Source: a virus. Taken from it: 31,814 bases of DNA. How positions within the stretch are numbered: the first letter of the stretch is position 1; each line of letters opens with the position of its first letter. Below are positions 20,001-26,928 of the stretch, one piece after another. The translations under genes were made by a program, and so were the position numbers. The notes beneath the pieces are model-generated. The model ran no database searches. It saw only the letters and a list, made by a program, of their open reading frames with translations, and had not been told where the DNA came from. Location of the stretch: the IMG/VR virus record IMGVR_UViG_3300031772_002235, positions 1 through 31,814 of that record; one strand, 5' to 3'.

Positions 20001-21488
20001 ATGTCTGAATTTAACAGAGTGATACTTGGAGATTGCCTACCTATTATGCAGGATATGGAAGATTATTCAATCTCTTTAATATTTACAGATCCGCCATACG
20101 GTCTTGGTAGTGAACTTATTATACGTCCAGATGGCAGACCTGATTACAAAAAGGCATCGGATTTTATGAATAAATGGGATATGCCAACGGGTGATTTTTG
20201 GGCGACATGGTTTAAGGAATCGTTTAGATTGCTGAAGTATGGTGGATATTGTTTGATGTTTGGCATCGATCGTCAACTTTTGCTATTCAAATACTATGCT
20301 GCGTTGGCTGGATTTCAGGAACGTCAAAGTTTATATTGGTATTTTATTTCATCGTTCCCCAAAGCTACTGATTTAAGCAACATGATAGATAGCAACTTTG
20401 GTGCGGAAAGAAATGTTGTTGGTAAAAGAAAGGTTTCTCCTTCGGATTTAGGGCAATCAAGTGGTTGGAATTATACGGATACAAGTTCTGGTGGATATAA
20501 TTATACTGCACCATCAACTGGTCTTGCAAAGAAATATGATGGTTATAAATATTCAGTATCCCCACTAAAGCAAACTAATGAGACGATCATGGTATTTCAG
20601 AAGCCATATAAAACAGGGTCATGTTTGCATGATGTATTGGCTTATGAGGCTGGCGATATGGAATGTGGTTGTGGAATGCTGGATATTGATAGTGGTAGAG
20701 TGTCTGTCGATCCTATAAGAGACAAATCGCAATTAAGAACAATGAATCGCAATAAAAAGACTTGTAATGATGGTTGGGGAATGAATAACAATATGGCTGA
20801 TATTCCGCAAGTTGTAAACGAATCGGGCCGTTATCCTTCGCAGCTGTTTATTGATGGCCGTACTGCTGAAATACTTGATAGTCAAAGCGGAGTGCTTAAA
20901 TCAGGATTTATGAAAGCAGGACAATCGTACGAACAAGGCACAGGGCAAAATGTTTATGGTGATATGATAGGTAAAACCAAAAGAGATACTTATGGCGATA
21001 GTGGTGGTTGTAGCAGGATTCTTCATCAATGTGAATACGAATTTGGTGAATATGACTTATATTTTTATTGTCCGAAAGTAAGTAAAAAAGAAAGAAATGC
21101 AGGATTAGATGATTTCCCTGAGAAAGAGATTGCGTATTCTGAATATAGAGAAAATTATGATACAACAAAAAGTTGGGTTTCGGAATATCCCGATGGTACT
21201 CCAAGACCTATGAATGATGCAAAGAACAATCATCCTACCCTTAAACCAGTTTCCTTAATAACCCGCATTCTGAAACTGTTTACTACACCAGATACACAAA
21301 TAATATTGGATCCTTTTCTCGGAGCAGGAAGTACCGCAATCGCTTGTAAAAGGCTAAATAGAGACTATATCGGAATTGAGATAAATCCTGAGTATGTAAA
21401 TATAGCAAATAAACGTATAGAAGCAGAACAATGTCAACTGGAGTTACAATTAACAAATGGAGTTACAATTAACAAATGGATAAAATAA
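20001..21488 (+). CDS. Beta-type DNA methyltransferase (DPPY)
   Basis: A 495-residue N6-adenine (or N4-cytosine) methyltransferase. DPPYGLG is at residues 30-36 in the catalytic motif, and DPFLGAGSTAIAC near 439-451 is the S-adenosylmethionine motif, then DYIGIEINPEYVNIANKR. HPTLKPVSLITRIL precedes it, a typical feature of the class. A roughly 200-residue central insertion, rich in Gly, Tyr and Asn, probably recognises DNA. The ATG at 20001 has AGAGG upstream. A 19-bp tandem duplication at the very 3' end has lengthened the C-terminus. It is unlike the methyltransferase at 15032, so the phage may methylate two different sites. Confidence 0.9.
   Translation: MSEFNRVILGDCLPIMQDMEDYSISLIFTDPPYGLGSELIIRPDGRPDYKKASDFMNKWDMPTGDFWATWFKESFRLLKYGGYCLMFGIDRQLLLFKYYAALAGFQERQSLYWYFISSFPKATDLSNMIDSNFGAERNVVGKRKVSPSDLGQSSGWNYTDTSSGGYNYTAPSTGLAKKYDGYKYSVSPLKQTNETIMVFQKPYKTGSCLHDVLAYEAGDMECGCGMLDIDSGRVSVDPIRDKSQLRTMNRNKKTCNDGWGMNNNMADIPQVVNESGRYPSQLFIDGRTAEILDSQSGVLKSGFMKAGQSYEQGTGQNVYGDMIGKTKRDTYGDSGGCSRILHQCEYEFGEYDLYFYCPKVSKKERNAGLDDFPEKEIAYSEYRENYDTTKSWVSEYPDGTPRPMNDAKNNHPTLKPVSLITRILKLFTTPDTQIILDPFLGAGSTAIACKRLNRDYIGIEINPEYVNIANKRIEAEQCQLELQLTNGVTINKWIK
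21440..21479 (+). repeat. 19-bp tandem duplication at the methyltransferase 3' end
   Basis: GGAGTTACAATTAACAAAT occurs twice in a row (21440-21458 and 21459-21477). Because 19 is not a multiple of three, the second copy is read in another frame. With one copy the gene would end ...LTNG followed by TAA. The duplication looks recent since both units are identical. Confidence 0.9.
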
Positions 21489-21512
21489 AAGTATATAATA
21501 TAAAAAAAGGGC

Positions 21513-21540
21513 TTGCGTTCTTTTTTACATTGGATATAAT
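21513..21540 (+). promoter_or_regulatory. Probable promoter upstream of a terminator
   Basis: TTGCGT (21513-21518) and a perfect TATAAT (21535-21540) are separated by 16 bases, in an A+T-rich gap after the methyltransferase. Transcription would start near 21547, about 28 bases before the terminator hairpin. It could drive the late genes by readthrough or make a short RNA. Confidence 0.5.
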
Positions 21541-21574
21541 TATCATTGATTAGTTTGGTAATATGCTTTTGATC

Positions 21575-21616
21575 AAAGGCATCTGTTAGTTCAGCGCTGA
21601 CGGGTGCCTTTTTTTT
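21575..21616 (+). terminator. Strong rho-independent terminator
   Basis: AAAGGCATCTGT pairs with ACGGGTGCCTTT over 12 bp (two G-T pairs), with a loop containing CAGCGCTG, followed by a run of eight or more T. It is the clearest terminator in the window and separates the DNA-metabolism genes from the head genes that begin at 21671. Confidence 0.9.
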
Positions 21617-21670
21617 GTTTAAATGTTAAGGGAGAGTGACGGGTGACGGGTGATGAGAGAAGGATAATGG

Positions 21671-23383
21671 ATGGAAGAGATTGCAGAATGGGAATGGCAG
21701 TGGTGGGAAATAATTCATCACCCTGGGTTATTTCAGATGTTTATAACACCTATCAACGAAGCTGGCACAGACGTATTGCCGTTTGATGATTGGTTTGAGG
21801 AAGACCATTGGGGCAATATACGGACGTACCAGATACCGATGCTGCCCTGGGATCATCTGCTGCCATCGAGGGTGCCGATAGATCGTGCCAGACGTGCTAA
21901 TTATCACGGAATAGATAGAAAGAGTCTTGGCGATATAAGCGTATTTGGTGGTCGTGGTATGAGCAAGTCATTTGGGTTTAGCCATGACGTGACGCAGACT
22001 GCGATAGTAAGGGGGGGGGAAATATCCTTACCGACATGCAGGGACGAGGGGCATTTACAGCAGAGGGTAGAAGGGGTATTTAATTATGCGGAGAAGCATC
22101 CGCTTATAAGCATGTTTGTTGAGTCAAAGCGTGGAACAGCGCCGTATCCGAGGATAGTGTGGGTGACAGGGCATGAGACAAACTTCGTTTTTGAAAGCAC
22201 CAATGGAGAGGGTGAGAACTATCTGGGGCATCACGTCCACAGGATTTACATAGATGAGTATCAGTTGACGAGTCAGAAGGCGTTGAAAAGGCTGCATGAT
22301 GCAGTAGTGCCTGACACGGGGGCAGTCATACGGACGTTTGGCGTGAGCGATGGAAGGCGTGATACGCCGGCGCATGACGTCAGGAATGATCCTAAAGAAG
22401 CCAAGAAGGTATATCAGTTACCGCAATATTTGAGAGAATCATGGACGCCATTGACCAAGCAAGCGGCTATCAAGTCATATCACGGTGATGAAACGCTCGA
22501 GTACGTGACAAACGTTGGTGCGGAAGAAGGAGAGCCGACTTCTGGCGTGTGGAATATGACTGACATACGTGCCTGTGTGGAGATTGTGCCGGCTGATTTG
22601 AAGGACACGAAGAAGGCGGTTAGTGAAAAGCGTAAGATAGTGTGTCCGATCGTGGTAATTACCGGTGAGGAACTAAAGACGAAGGAGCTATCGGATATAG
22701 AGTTCCCCAAGGTAAGGGAATTAGAGAAAACTGTTGTCTTATCTATGGACGTGGGGAAATCGGAACACCCATCAGTGATTGGTATATGGGGTATTGACGA
22801 GGATACAGAGAAGGCTGTAAACGATCTAGGGCGATACATCCCTAGGCAATGGGGTAAGGTGGTGCTTTGGCGGGTAGGATACATAGATCAGGCGCAGATA
22901 GCACTGAGAATGATAAGAAGATATGGCGCAAGCAAGTTTGGGATAGACAAGACCGGGGCTGATGGCGATGCTGTTGTGGAGAACATGCGGAAATTTAACG
23001 AGGCGGATAACCTTGAGTTTGAGCTAATACCGTTTGACAGTAGAAAAACATTAGAAGTAGAAGTGGCAAGGATAAGTGAGGATGATAAGGGAGTCAAGAA
23101 AGTTGGGGCTAAGTATTTTGTAACTGAGCGATTGATGAGGAGGTTTTCAGAGAGATTTATTCACATATTATATGATCAGATAGCGGAATTGGAGTTTGAG
23201 ACGGAAGTTAGCAAGGTATCTAGTGGGGTCAACCAGATGAGCTATGCGGGGCCGCAGGGGGATCATACGATAGATACGATGCGAATACTGGAGTTTATTC
23301 TATATAAGATGTCGGAATCGAAGAAGATAGTCAAGCGTGCGATTCGGTTTGCGAGTAAGGTATGGAAGATAGGGCATATGTAG
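21671..23383 (+). CDS. terL: Terminase large subunit
   Basis: A 570-residue packaging motor and nuclease. The ATPase domain has Walker A GGRGMSKS (93-100), a Walker B-like RIYIDEYQ near residue 193, and a coupling motif region after it. The RNase H-like nuclease domain has VLSMDVGKSEHPSVIGIWG (first Asp near 359), FGIDKTGADGDAV (second Asp near 421) and GDHTIDTMR near the end, supplying the last acidic residue. It should translocate DNA into the prohead and cut it to length. The ATG at 21671 has AAGGA eight bases upstream. It starts the head module just after the terminator. Confidence 0.92.
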   Translation: MEEIAEWEWQWWEIIHHPGLFQMFITPINEAGTDVLPFDDWFEEDHWGNIRTYQIPMLPWDHLLPSRVPIDRARRANYHGIDRKSLGDISVFGGRGMSKSFGFSHDVTQTAIVRGGEISLPTCRDEGHLQQRVEGVFNYAEKHPLISMFVESKRGTAPYPRIVWVTGHETNFVFESTNGEGENYLGHHVHRIYIDEYQLTSQKALKRLHDAVVPDTGAVIRTFGVSDGRRDTPAHDVRNDPKEAKKVYQLPQYLRESWTPLTKQAAIKSYHGDETLEYVTNVGAEEGEPTSGVWNMTDIRACVEIVPADLKDTKKAVSEKRKIVCPIVVITGEELKTKELSDIEFPKVRELEKTVVLSMDVGKSEHPSVIGIWGIDEDTEKAVNDLGRYIPRQWGKVVLWRVGYIDQAQIALRMIRRYGASKFGIDKTGADGDAVVENMRKFNEADNLEFELIPFDSRKTLEVEVARISEDDKGVKKVGAKYFVTERLMRRFSERFIHILYDQIAELEFETEVSKVSSGVNQMSYAGPQGDHTIDTMRILEFILYKMSESKKIVKRAIRFASKVWKIGHM

Positions 23384-23411
23384 AAAAGGATGAAGGATGA
23401 GGGATGAGGGA
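23384..23411 (+). repeat. GGATGAA/GGATGAG heptamer repeats between head genes
   Basis: AAAGGATGAAGGATGAGGGATG and continuing heptamers fill the gap between the terminase stop and the ATG at 23411, which is itself part of the last unit. A shorter version (AAGGGATGAAGGATGA) precedes the portal gene at 23697 and gives its start codon too. The unit combines a ribosome-site-like AGG with ATGA. Confidence 0.65.
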
Positions 23412-23686
23412 TGAAGATAATTAGATTTAGAAGATTAAACAGAGAAAAGGAATATATTAAGACTATTTCGCATAAAATAGATGGGTCTATTGTTGAAGGT
23501 AAAATTCCTTTACAGAGATGGGAAATTGCTTTTACTGTAAGAGAATTGCAGGAAAAGCTAAATGGTGAGTTGGTGGAAGTGATGATGCCTTCAAAAGCAT
23601 GGTATATCCAATTATATAGAAAGTTCTTTCCGTTAAAAGGAATTGAATTGAATGTTGGAGAAACGGGGGAATTGATATGCAATTAA
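23411..23686 (+). CDS. Hypothetical protein, 91 aa
   Basis: The ATG at 23411 is the end of a GGATGAG repeat, which also gives AGGGA as the ribosome site. The product is a small basic protein, probably mixed strands and helices (IVEGKIPLQRWEIAFTVRELQEKLN). It lies between terminase and portal, a slot where small accessory genes occur. Its A+T content is higher than that of the flanking head genes, so it may be a later addition. No family recognised. Confidence 0.65.
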   Translation: MKIIRFRRLNREKEYIKTISHKIDGSIVEGKIPLQRWEIAFTVRELQEKLNGELVEVMMPSKAWYIQLYRKFFPLKGIELNVGETGELICN

Positions 23687-23696
23687 GGGATGAAGG

Positions 23697-25850
23697 ATGA
23701 ATATTGGTGCTGATAGGATGGAGATGCAGTTCGGGGCTGTTGATGCGCAGAGGGTAGATGACACTATCAAATCCACTGCTAATGGGGTAACTATGGGAAG
23801 CAGCATACCAAAAGACAGTTTCAGGGAAGGCAACACATATCGGAATGTTCCGTTTGCCGTGATCCAACAAACTTTATTAGCGGCTGCCAATAGCTTGCTG
23901 ACGATGACTAATAGCGCCATGTCGGACATGAATAATCCGACTGATTACACAATACAGGTAAAGAAAAGTCGGGAGATATGGGGGGGCATATACAGCGATC
24001 CGATAGTGTCTATGGTGATGGATACTTACGTTTCAGCTTGTGTGGCGTTTGGCAGTGAGAATATGATCAAGCGCATCAAGGATAAAGATATTACTCCTGC
24101 AAAGGAAGTGATAGATCACTGGTTTGCAACCATCAATTCAGGATTTCCGATGGTGAGCAGTGGGCTAGACAGCATAAGGAAGCAGATGCATCGGTATCGC
24201 TGGCAGGACGGTAGGGCGGTGCCAGCGTGGTCGCAGTTGGAGACGTGTAAAACATGGTCGGGCATAACGTATCTAGCGCCAAAGCAGATGGCTGTATTTA
24301 GTGGGATAGGATTTGAGACGGTGCCATCTAATACGTTTGGCGGATTTAGGTTAAAGTTGAGGGATACAACAGTAGAGCCGTCTACCGAGACTACAAATAG
24401 AGATGACAGCGGGTCGCCAGTAAGTGTGAATATGGGAACGGATTACTTGACAGAAAATAGGTATCACGTATTTGACTGGAATAGAATGGAATCCACAGAG
24501 CAGAACCCAGTTCCTATGCTGGTTTGGAGAGGGCTTGTAACGACATGCGCTATGTTGAGGACATTATCAAGAGGGGATTACCAGACCGCTAAAAGGTTGA
24601 TCAGGGCAATATTATTGTTTACGAGAGGCTCTGATACGTGGCTGAAACAGGCGGGAAATCCTTGGAGTCCCGGTGATGTGGATTTCAGTGATATTATCAG
24701 CGCAATAAGTGAGGGTGGGGATGACAGTTTTAATAATATAATAGGTTCCGATTATACGACAAATGCCAAATGGATAGCGCCTGATATGCAGGCAATGCTG
24801 TCAGCAGATAAATTTACGCACCCGATCACAATGCTATTTGCAGGCTTGGGCATGATCAGGGTAATGGAGACAGATCAGGGGCGGAAGTTCATATATAATC
24901 CAAAGCCATTTCTTATGGAGTTTCAGGAAGCAGTCCGTGAGGATAAGAGGTTTATAGAGTCGGTGCTGATGCCGATACTATGGGAAAACAATCCGGGGAT
25001 ATTTAGCGGTATCAAGCCAGCGAATTTCTTTATTAAGCCGAATAGGATATTTTGGGATTCAGATGACAAACAGGCGGTTCAACATATATTCGAGATGGGT
25101 GGATCATGGGGGATGCTGCTGGAATTGTCTGGTGGATTGGGTATGGATGCGGAAGCTGAGGCAGGGAGAGTAGAGCAGGAGAAGGAAGATGGGTATGATG
25201 AGATATTCAGAAACAGGACGACATTTACGCAGGGGGTAGAGCCTAATGCAACTGCGGAGATAAAAGCAGAGGAAGCATTCTCATTAACGGATGATTTCGA
25301 TGGCGTCAAAAGCGAGCTATTGGATGAATTGAATAGCGATGACAGCGAAGAGAAGAAGAAATCAGTATTGAAATATATACTTCTGACTATGCTTTTAGCG
25401 TTTTGGGCTAAACAGGAAGCTTCCTTGAAACAGATATACAGTGGGCAATTTGGAGACAAGGAAGTTGATTGGAAGCAATATCTGAAACTGGCAAGCAAGC
25501 AGAAGGATAACATAGATAATCTTGGGACGGATATACTTAATAAGCTATACGCAGTCATTGGAATGGATGATAGGGTTAGTGGATTAGATGACGTATATAA
25601 TAGCATGGGACATCGGGTGTCGTTGTATGACGAGGAGCCATACAAATATGCTGAGTTTGCAGGACAGGGGGCGGTGGCATATTCCGAAGGGATGTTGTGG
25701 GGGCAGAGACATTCAGCTTTTGCAAATACTACTTGTGCATGGTGTATCGAGCATGATGGTGAATTTTTGCCGATAGACAAGATTCTTGAAGGTGATTGGG
25801 ATCATCCGCATGGACTATGCACATTGACGTTTCACAAGAAACAAGGATGA
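23697..25850 (+). CDS. Portal protein fused to a MuF-like minor head domain
   Basis: A 717-residue protein. Residues about 75-480 have portal features: a long helical stem, conserved FDWNRMESTEQNPVPMLVWRG-like hinge (split 269-289), PFLMEFQEAVREDKRF and AKWIAPDMQAML. Residues about 540-710 are a MuF/head-morphogenesis-like region ending TTCAWCIEHDGEFLPIDK then DWDHPHGLCTL, with the C-x2-C...H-P-x-G-x-C pattern of SPP1 gp7-like proteins. The portal forms the dodecameric ring through which DNA enters, and MuF domains sit inside the head and may be ejected. The fusion puts twelve copies of the MuF domain on the portal. The ATG at 23697 follows AAGGGATGAAGG. Confidence 0.8.
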   Translation: MNIGADRMEMQFGAVDAQRVDDTIKSTANGVTMGSSIPKDSFREGNTYRNVPFAVIQQTLLAAANSLLTMTNSAMSDMNNPTDYTIQVKKSREIWGGIYSDPIVSMVMDTYVSACVAFGSENMIKRIKDKDITPAKEVIDHWFATINSGFPMVSSGLDSIRKQMHRYRWQDGRAVPAWSQLETCKTWSGITYLAPKQMAVFSGIGFETVPSNTFGGFRLKLRDTTVEPSTETTNRDDSGSPVSVNMGTDYLTENRYHVFDWNRMESTEQNPVPMLVWRGLVTTCAMLRTLSRGDYQTAKRLIRAILLFTRGSDTWLKQAGNPWSPGDVDFSDIISAISEGGDDSFNNIIGSDYTTNAKWIAPDMQAMLSADKFTHPITMLFAGLGMIRVMETDQGRKFIYNPKPFLMEFQEAVREDKRFIESVLMPILWENNPGIFSGIKPANFFIKPNRIFWDSDDKQAVQHIFEMGGSWGMLLELSGGLGMDAEAEAGRVEQEKEDGYDEIFRNRTTFTQGVEPNATAEIKAEEAFSLTDDFDGVKSELLDELNSDDSEEKKKSVLKYILLTMLLAFWAKQEASLKQIYSGQFGDKEVDWKQYLKLASKQKDNIDNLGTDILNKLYAVIGMDDRVSGLDDVYNSMGHRVSLYDEEPYKYAEFAGQGAVAYSEGMLWGQRHSAFANTTCAWCIEHDGEFLPIDKILEGDWDHPHGLCTLTFHKKQG

Positions 25851-25889
25851 TTTAAATTCAATGAAGTGATAAAACAAATAAGGCACATT

Positions 25890-25948
25890 CAGTAGTAGCC
25901 ATTGGAACGTTCTTGCAAGCGTTCCGACCTTACGAATGGCTACTACTG
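25890..25948 (+). promoter_or_regulatory. Large palindrome overlapping an upstream start of the HTH gene
   Basis: CAGTAGTAGCCATT (25890-25903) and AATGGCTACTACTG (25935-25948) are perfect 14-bp inverted repeats. An inner stem GGAACG/CGTTCC lies between them, with a CTTGCAAG core. The result is a long stable hairpin or cruciform, just before the winged-helix gene. An in-frame ATG at 25936 lies in the right arm. No T-run follows, so this is more likely an operator, leader or recombination site than a terminator. Confidence 0.7.
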
Positions 25949-25974
25949 GATCTTATGTAAGGGGGATGATAGAT

Positions 25975-26337
25975 GTGCCTAAAGAGAAAGCGACTAATTA
26001 TTTACAAATTCCAAAAGATACATTATTATCAGAAAATTTTACCAAATTATCAACCAAAGCAAAAGTAACATATTTAGGTTTGTTATCTCATTGGGTTAGG
26101 AATCCTAATCATAAGGATAGAGCATGGAAAGTAAAGATAACATATAGCAGGCTAATCAAGACAACAGGATTATCTAAAACTACTTTATGGAGAGCATTAA
26201 AGGAATTATCATCAGGAAAAGAGGAAGATAGATTTATTAGTGAGATAGATAATCATTTTATATATTGTGCTAATGAATATGAACTAAATCCTAAATGGCT
26301 TACACTGATAAAGATACCTATAAAGCCTAAAAAGTAA
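25975..26337 (+). CDS. Winged-helix, replication initiator-like protein, 120 aa
   Basis: The start is taken as GTG 25975, nine bases after AAGGGGG (25959-25965); an upstream in-frame ATG at 25936 is buried in a palindrome. The product resembles the N-terminal winged-helix of plasmid RepA_N/DnaD-like initiators: IPKDTLLSENFTKLSTKAKVTYLGLLSHWV, RNPNHKDRAWKVKITYSRLIKTTGLSKTTLWRALKEL (segments at about 9-37 and 38-74). It lacks the rest of such a protein. Five palindromic repeats lie immediately downstream and are probably its binding sites. It interrupts the head gene order, between portal and a membrane protein, and looks acquired. Confidence 0.7.
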   Translation: MPKEKATNYLQIPKDTLLSENFTKLSTKAKVTYLGLLSHWVRNPNHKDRAWKVKITYSRLIKTTGLSKTTLWRALKELSSGKEEDRFISEIDNHFIYCANEYELNPKWLTLIKIPIKPKK

Positions 26338-26363
26338 CATAGTATCTGGCAATACTGCATAGT

Positions 26364-26515
26364 GTTTCAAATTGAAACCACTGGCGCTGAAAAAAAGAAG
26401 GGTGTCGTTTCAAATTGAAACCCTTAAATTGACCAGTGGTTTCAAAATGAAACCTCTCTGGTTTCAAATTGAAACCACTCGTGTTTCAAAATGAAACCCG
26501 AAAATTGATTGAAAC
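26364..26515. repeat. Five 15-bp palindromes (GTTTCAAA[T/A]TGAAAC) plus a half site
   Basis: Sites lie at 26364-26378, 26407-26421, 26439-26453, 26461-26475 and 26483-26497, with a half site at about 26509-26515. All match GTTTCAAWTTGAAAC or GTTTCAAAATGAAAC with identical GTTTC/GAAAC arms. Start-to-start distances are 43, 32, 22 and 22 bases, close to 4, 3, 2 and 2 helical turns, so all sites face the same side of the DNA. They fill most of the 273-base gap after the winged-helix gene. The remainder (26516-26610) is A+T-rich with no clear signal except AAGGGGG before the next gene. Confidence 0.88.
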
Positions 26516-26610
26516 TGGCAATGAAAAATATTGACAGCAGAATGTAAAATATGAGTCTTAAATATTTATTGAATATATCTCACGATTCGAGGATCATAAG
26601 GGGGAATATT

Positions 26611-26895
26611 ATGACAGTACAACAAGAAAAAGGGCTTGATTTGGTGCATAAGATTATCATGTGGATTGCTATGGTCTGTGTCGTGGGCATTGTTGGATAT
26701 TTTATGTCAACAGTAAGGTCGCAGGCTTTTGAGATTGAGAATATAAAGGCAGTAAACGCAAGCCAAACAACAGAGATTGAGGTATTGAAGGCAAATTATA
26801 AAAATATTGACATGAAACTTGGAGAAATATTAACTCAAATAAAGGATAATAACCGGAAGCTAGACAGGCATATCATGGGTAATAAAGATGGCTAG
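26611..26895 (+). CDS. Membrane protein with coiled coil (holin- or XhlA-like?), 94 aa
   Basis: The ATG at 26611 has AAGGGGG seven bases upstream; an in-frame ATG at 26551 has no site. One membrane span lies at about residues 13-34 (IIMWIAMVCVVGIVGYFM), followed by a helical coiled-coil region (FEIENIKAVNASQTTEIEVLKANY, residues 40-63, and onward). It resembles small hemolysin XhlA or spanin-like lysis proteins, but with the span first. Its place between the portal and protease genes is unusual for a lysis gene, so a head-associated membrane role is also possible. Confidence 0.55.
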   Translation: MTVQQEKGLDLVHKIIMWIAMVCVVGIVGYFMSTVRSQAFEIENIKAVNASQTTEIEVLKANYKNIDMKLGEILTQIKDNNRKLDRHIMGNKDG

Positions 26896-26928
26896 TTTGG
26901 CAATTATAAATTATGGTGGGGTGGAAGT

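Noticed and set aside
25079-25780. 233-aa minus-strand open frame opposite the portal-MuF gene
   Set aside because: Ser- and Cys-rich antisense shadow of a coding region, with no start signals.
26364-26515. CRISPR-like array suggested by GTTTCAAA...GAAAC repeats
   Set aside because: The units are 15-bp palindromes with gaps of only 7-28 bases and uneven spacing; binding sites are a better fit.
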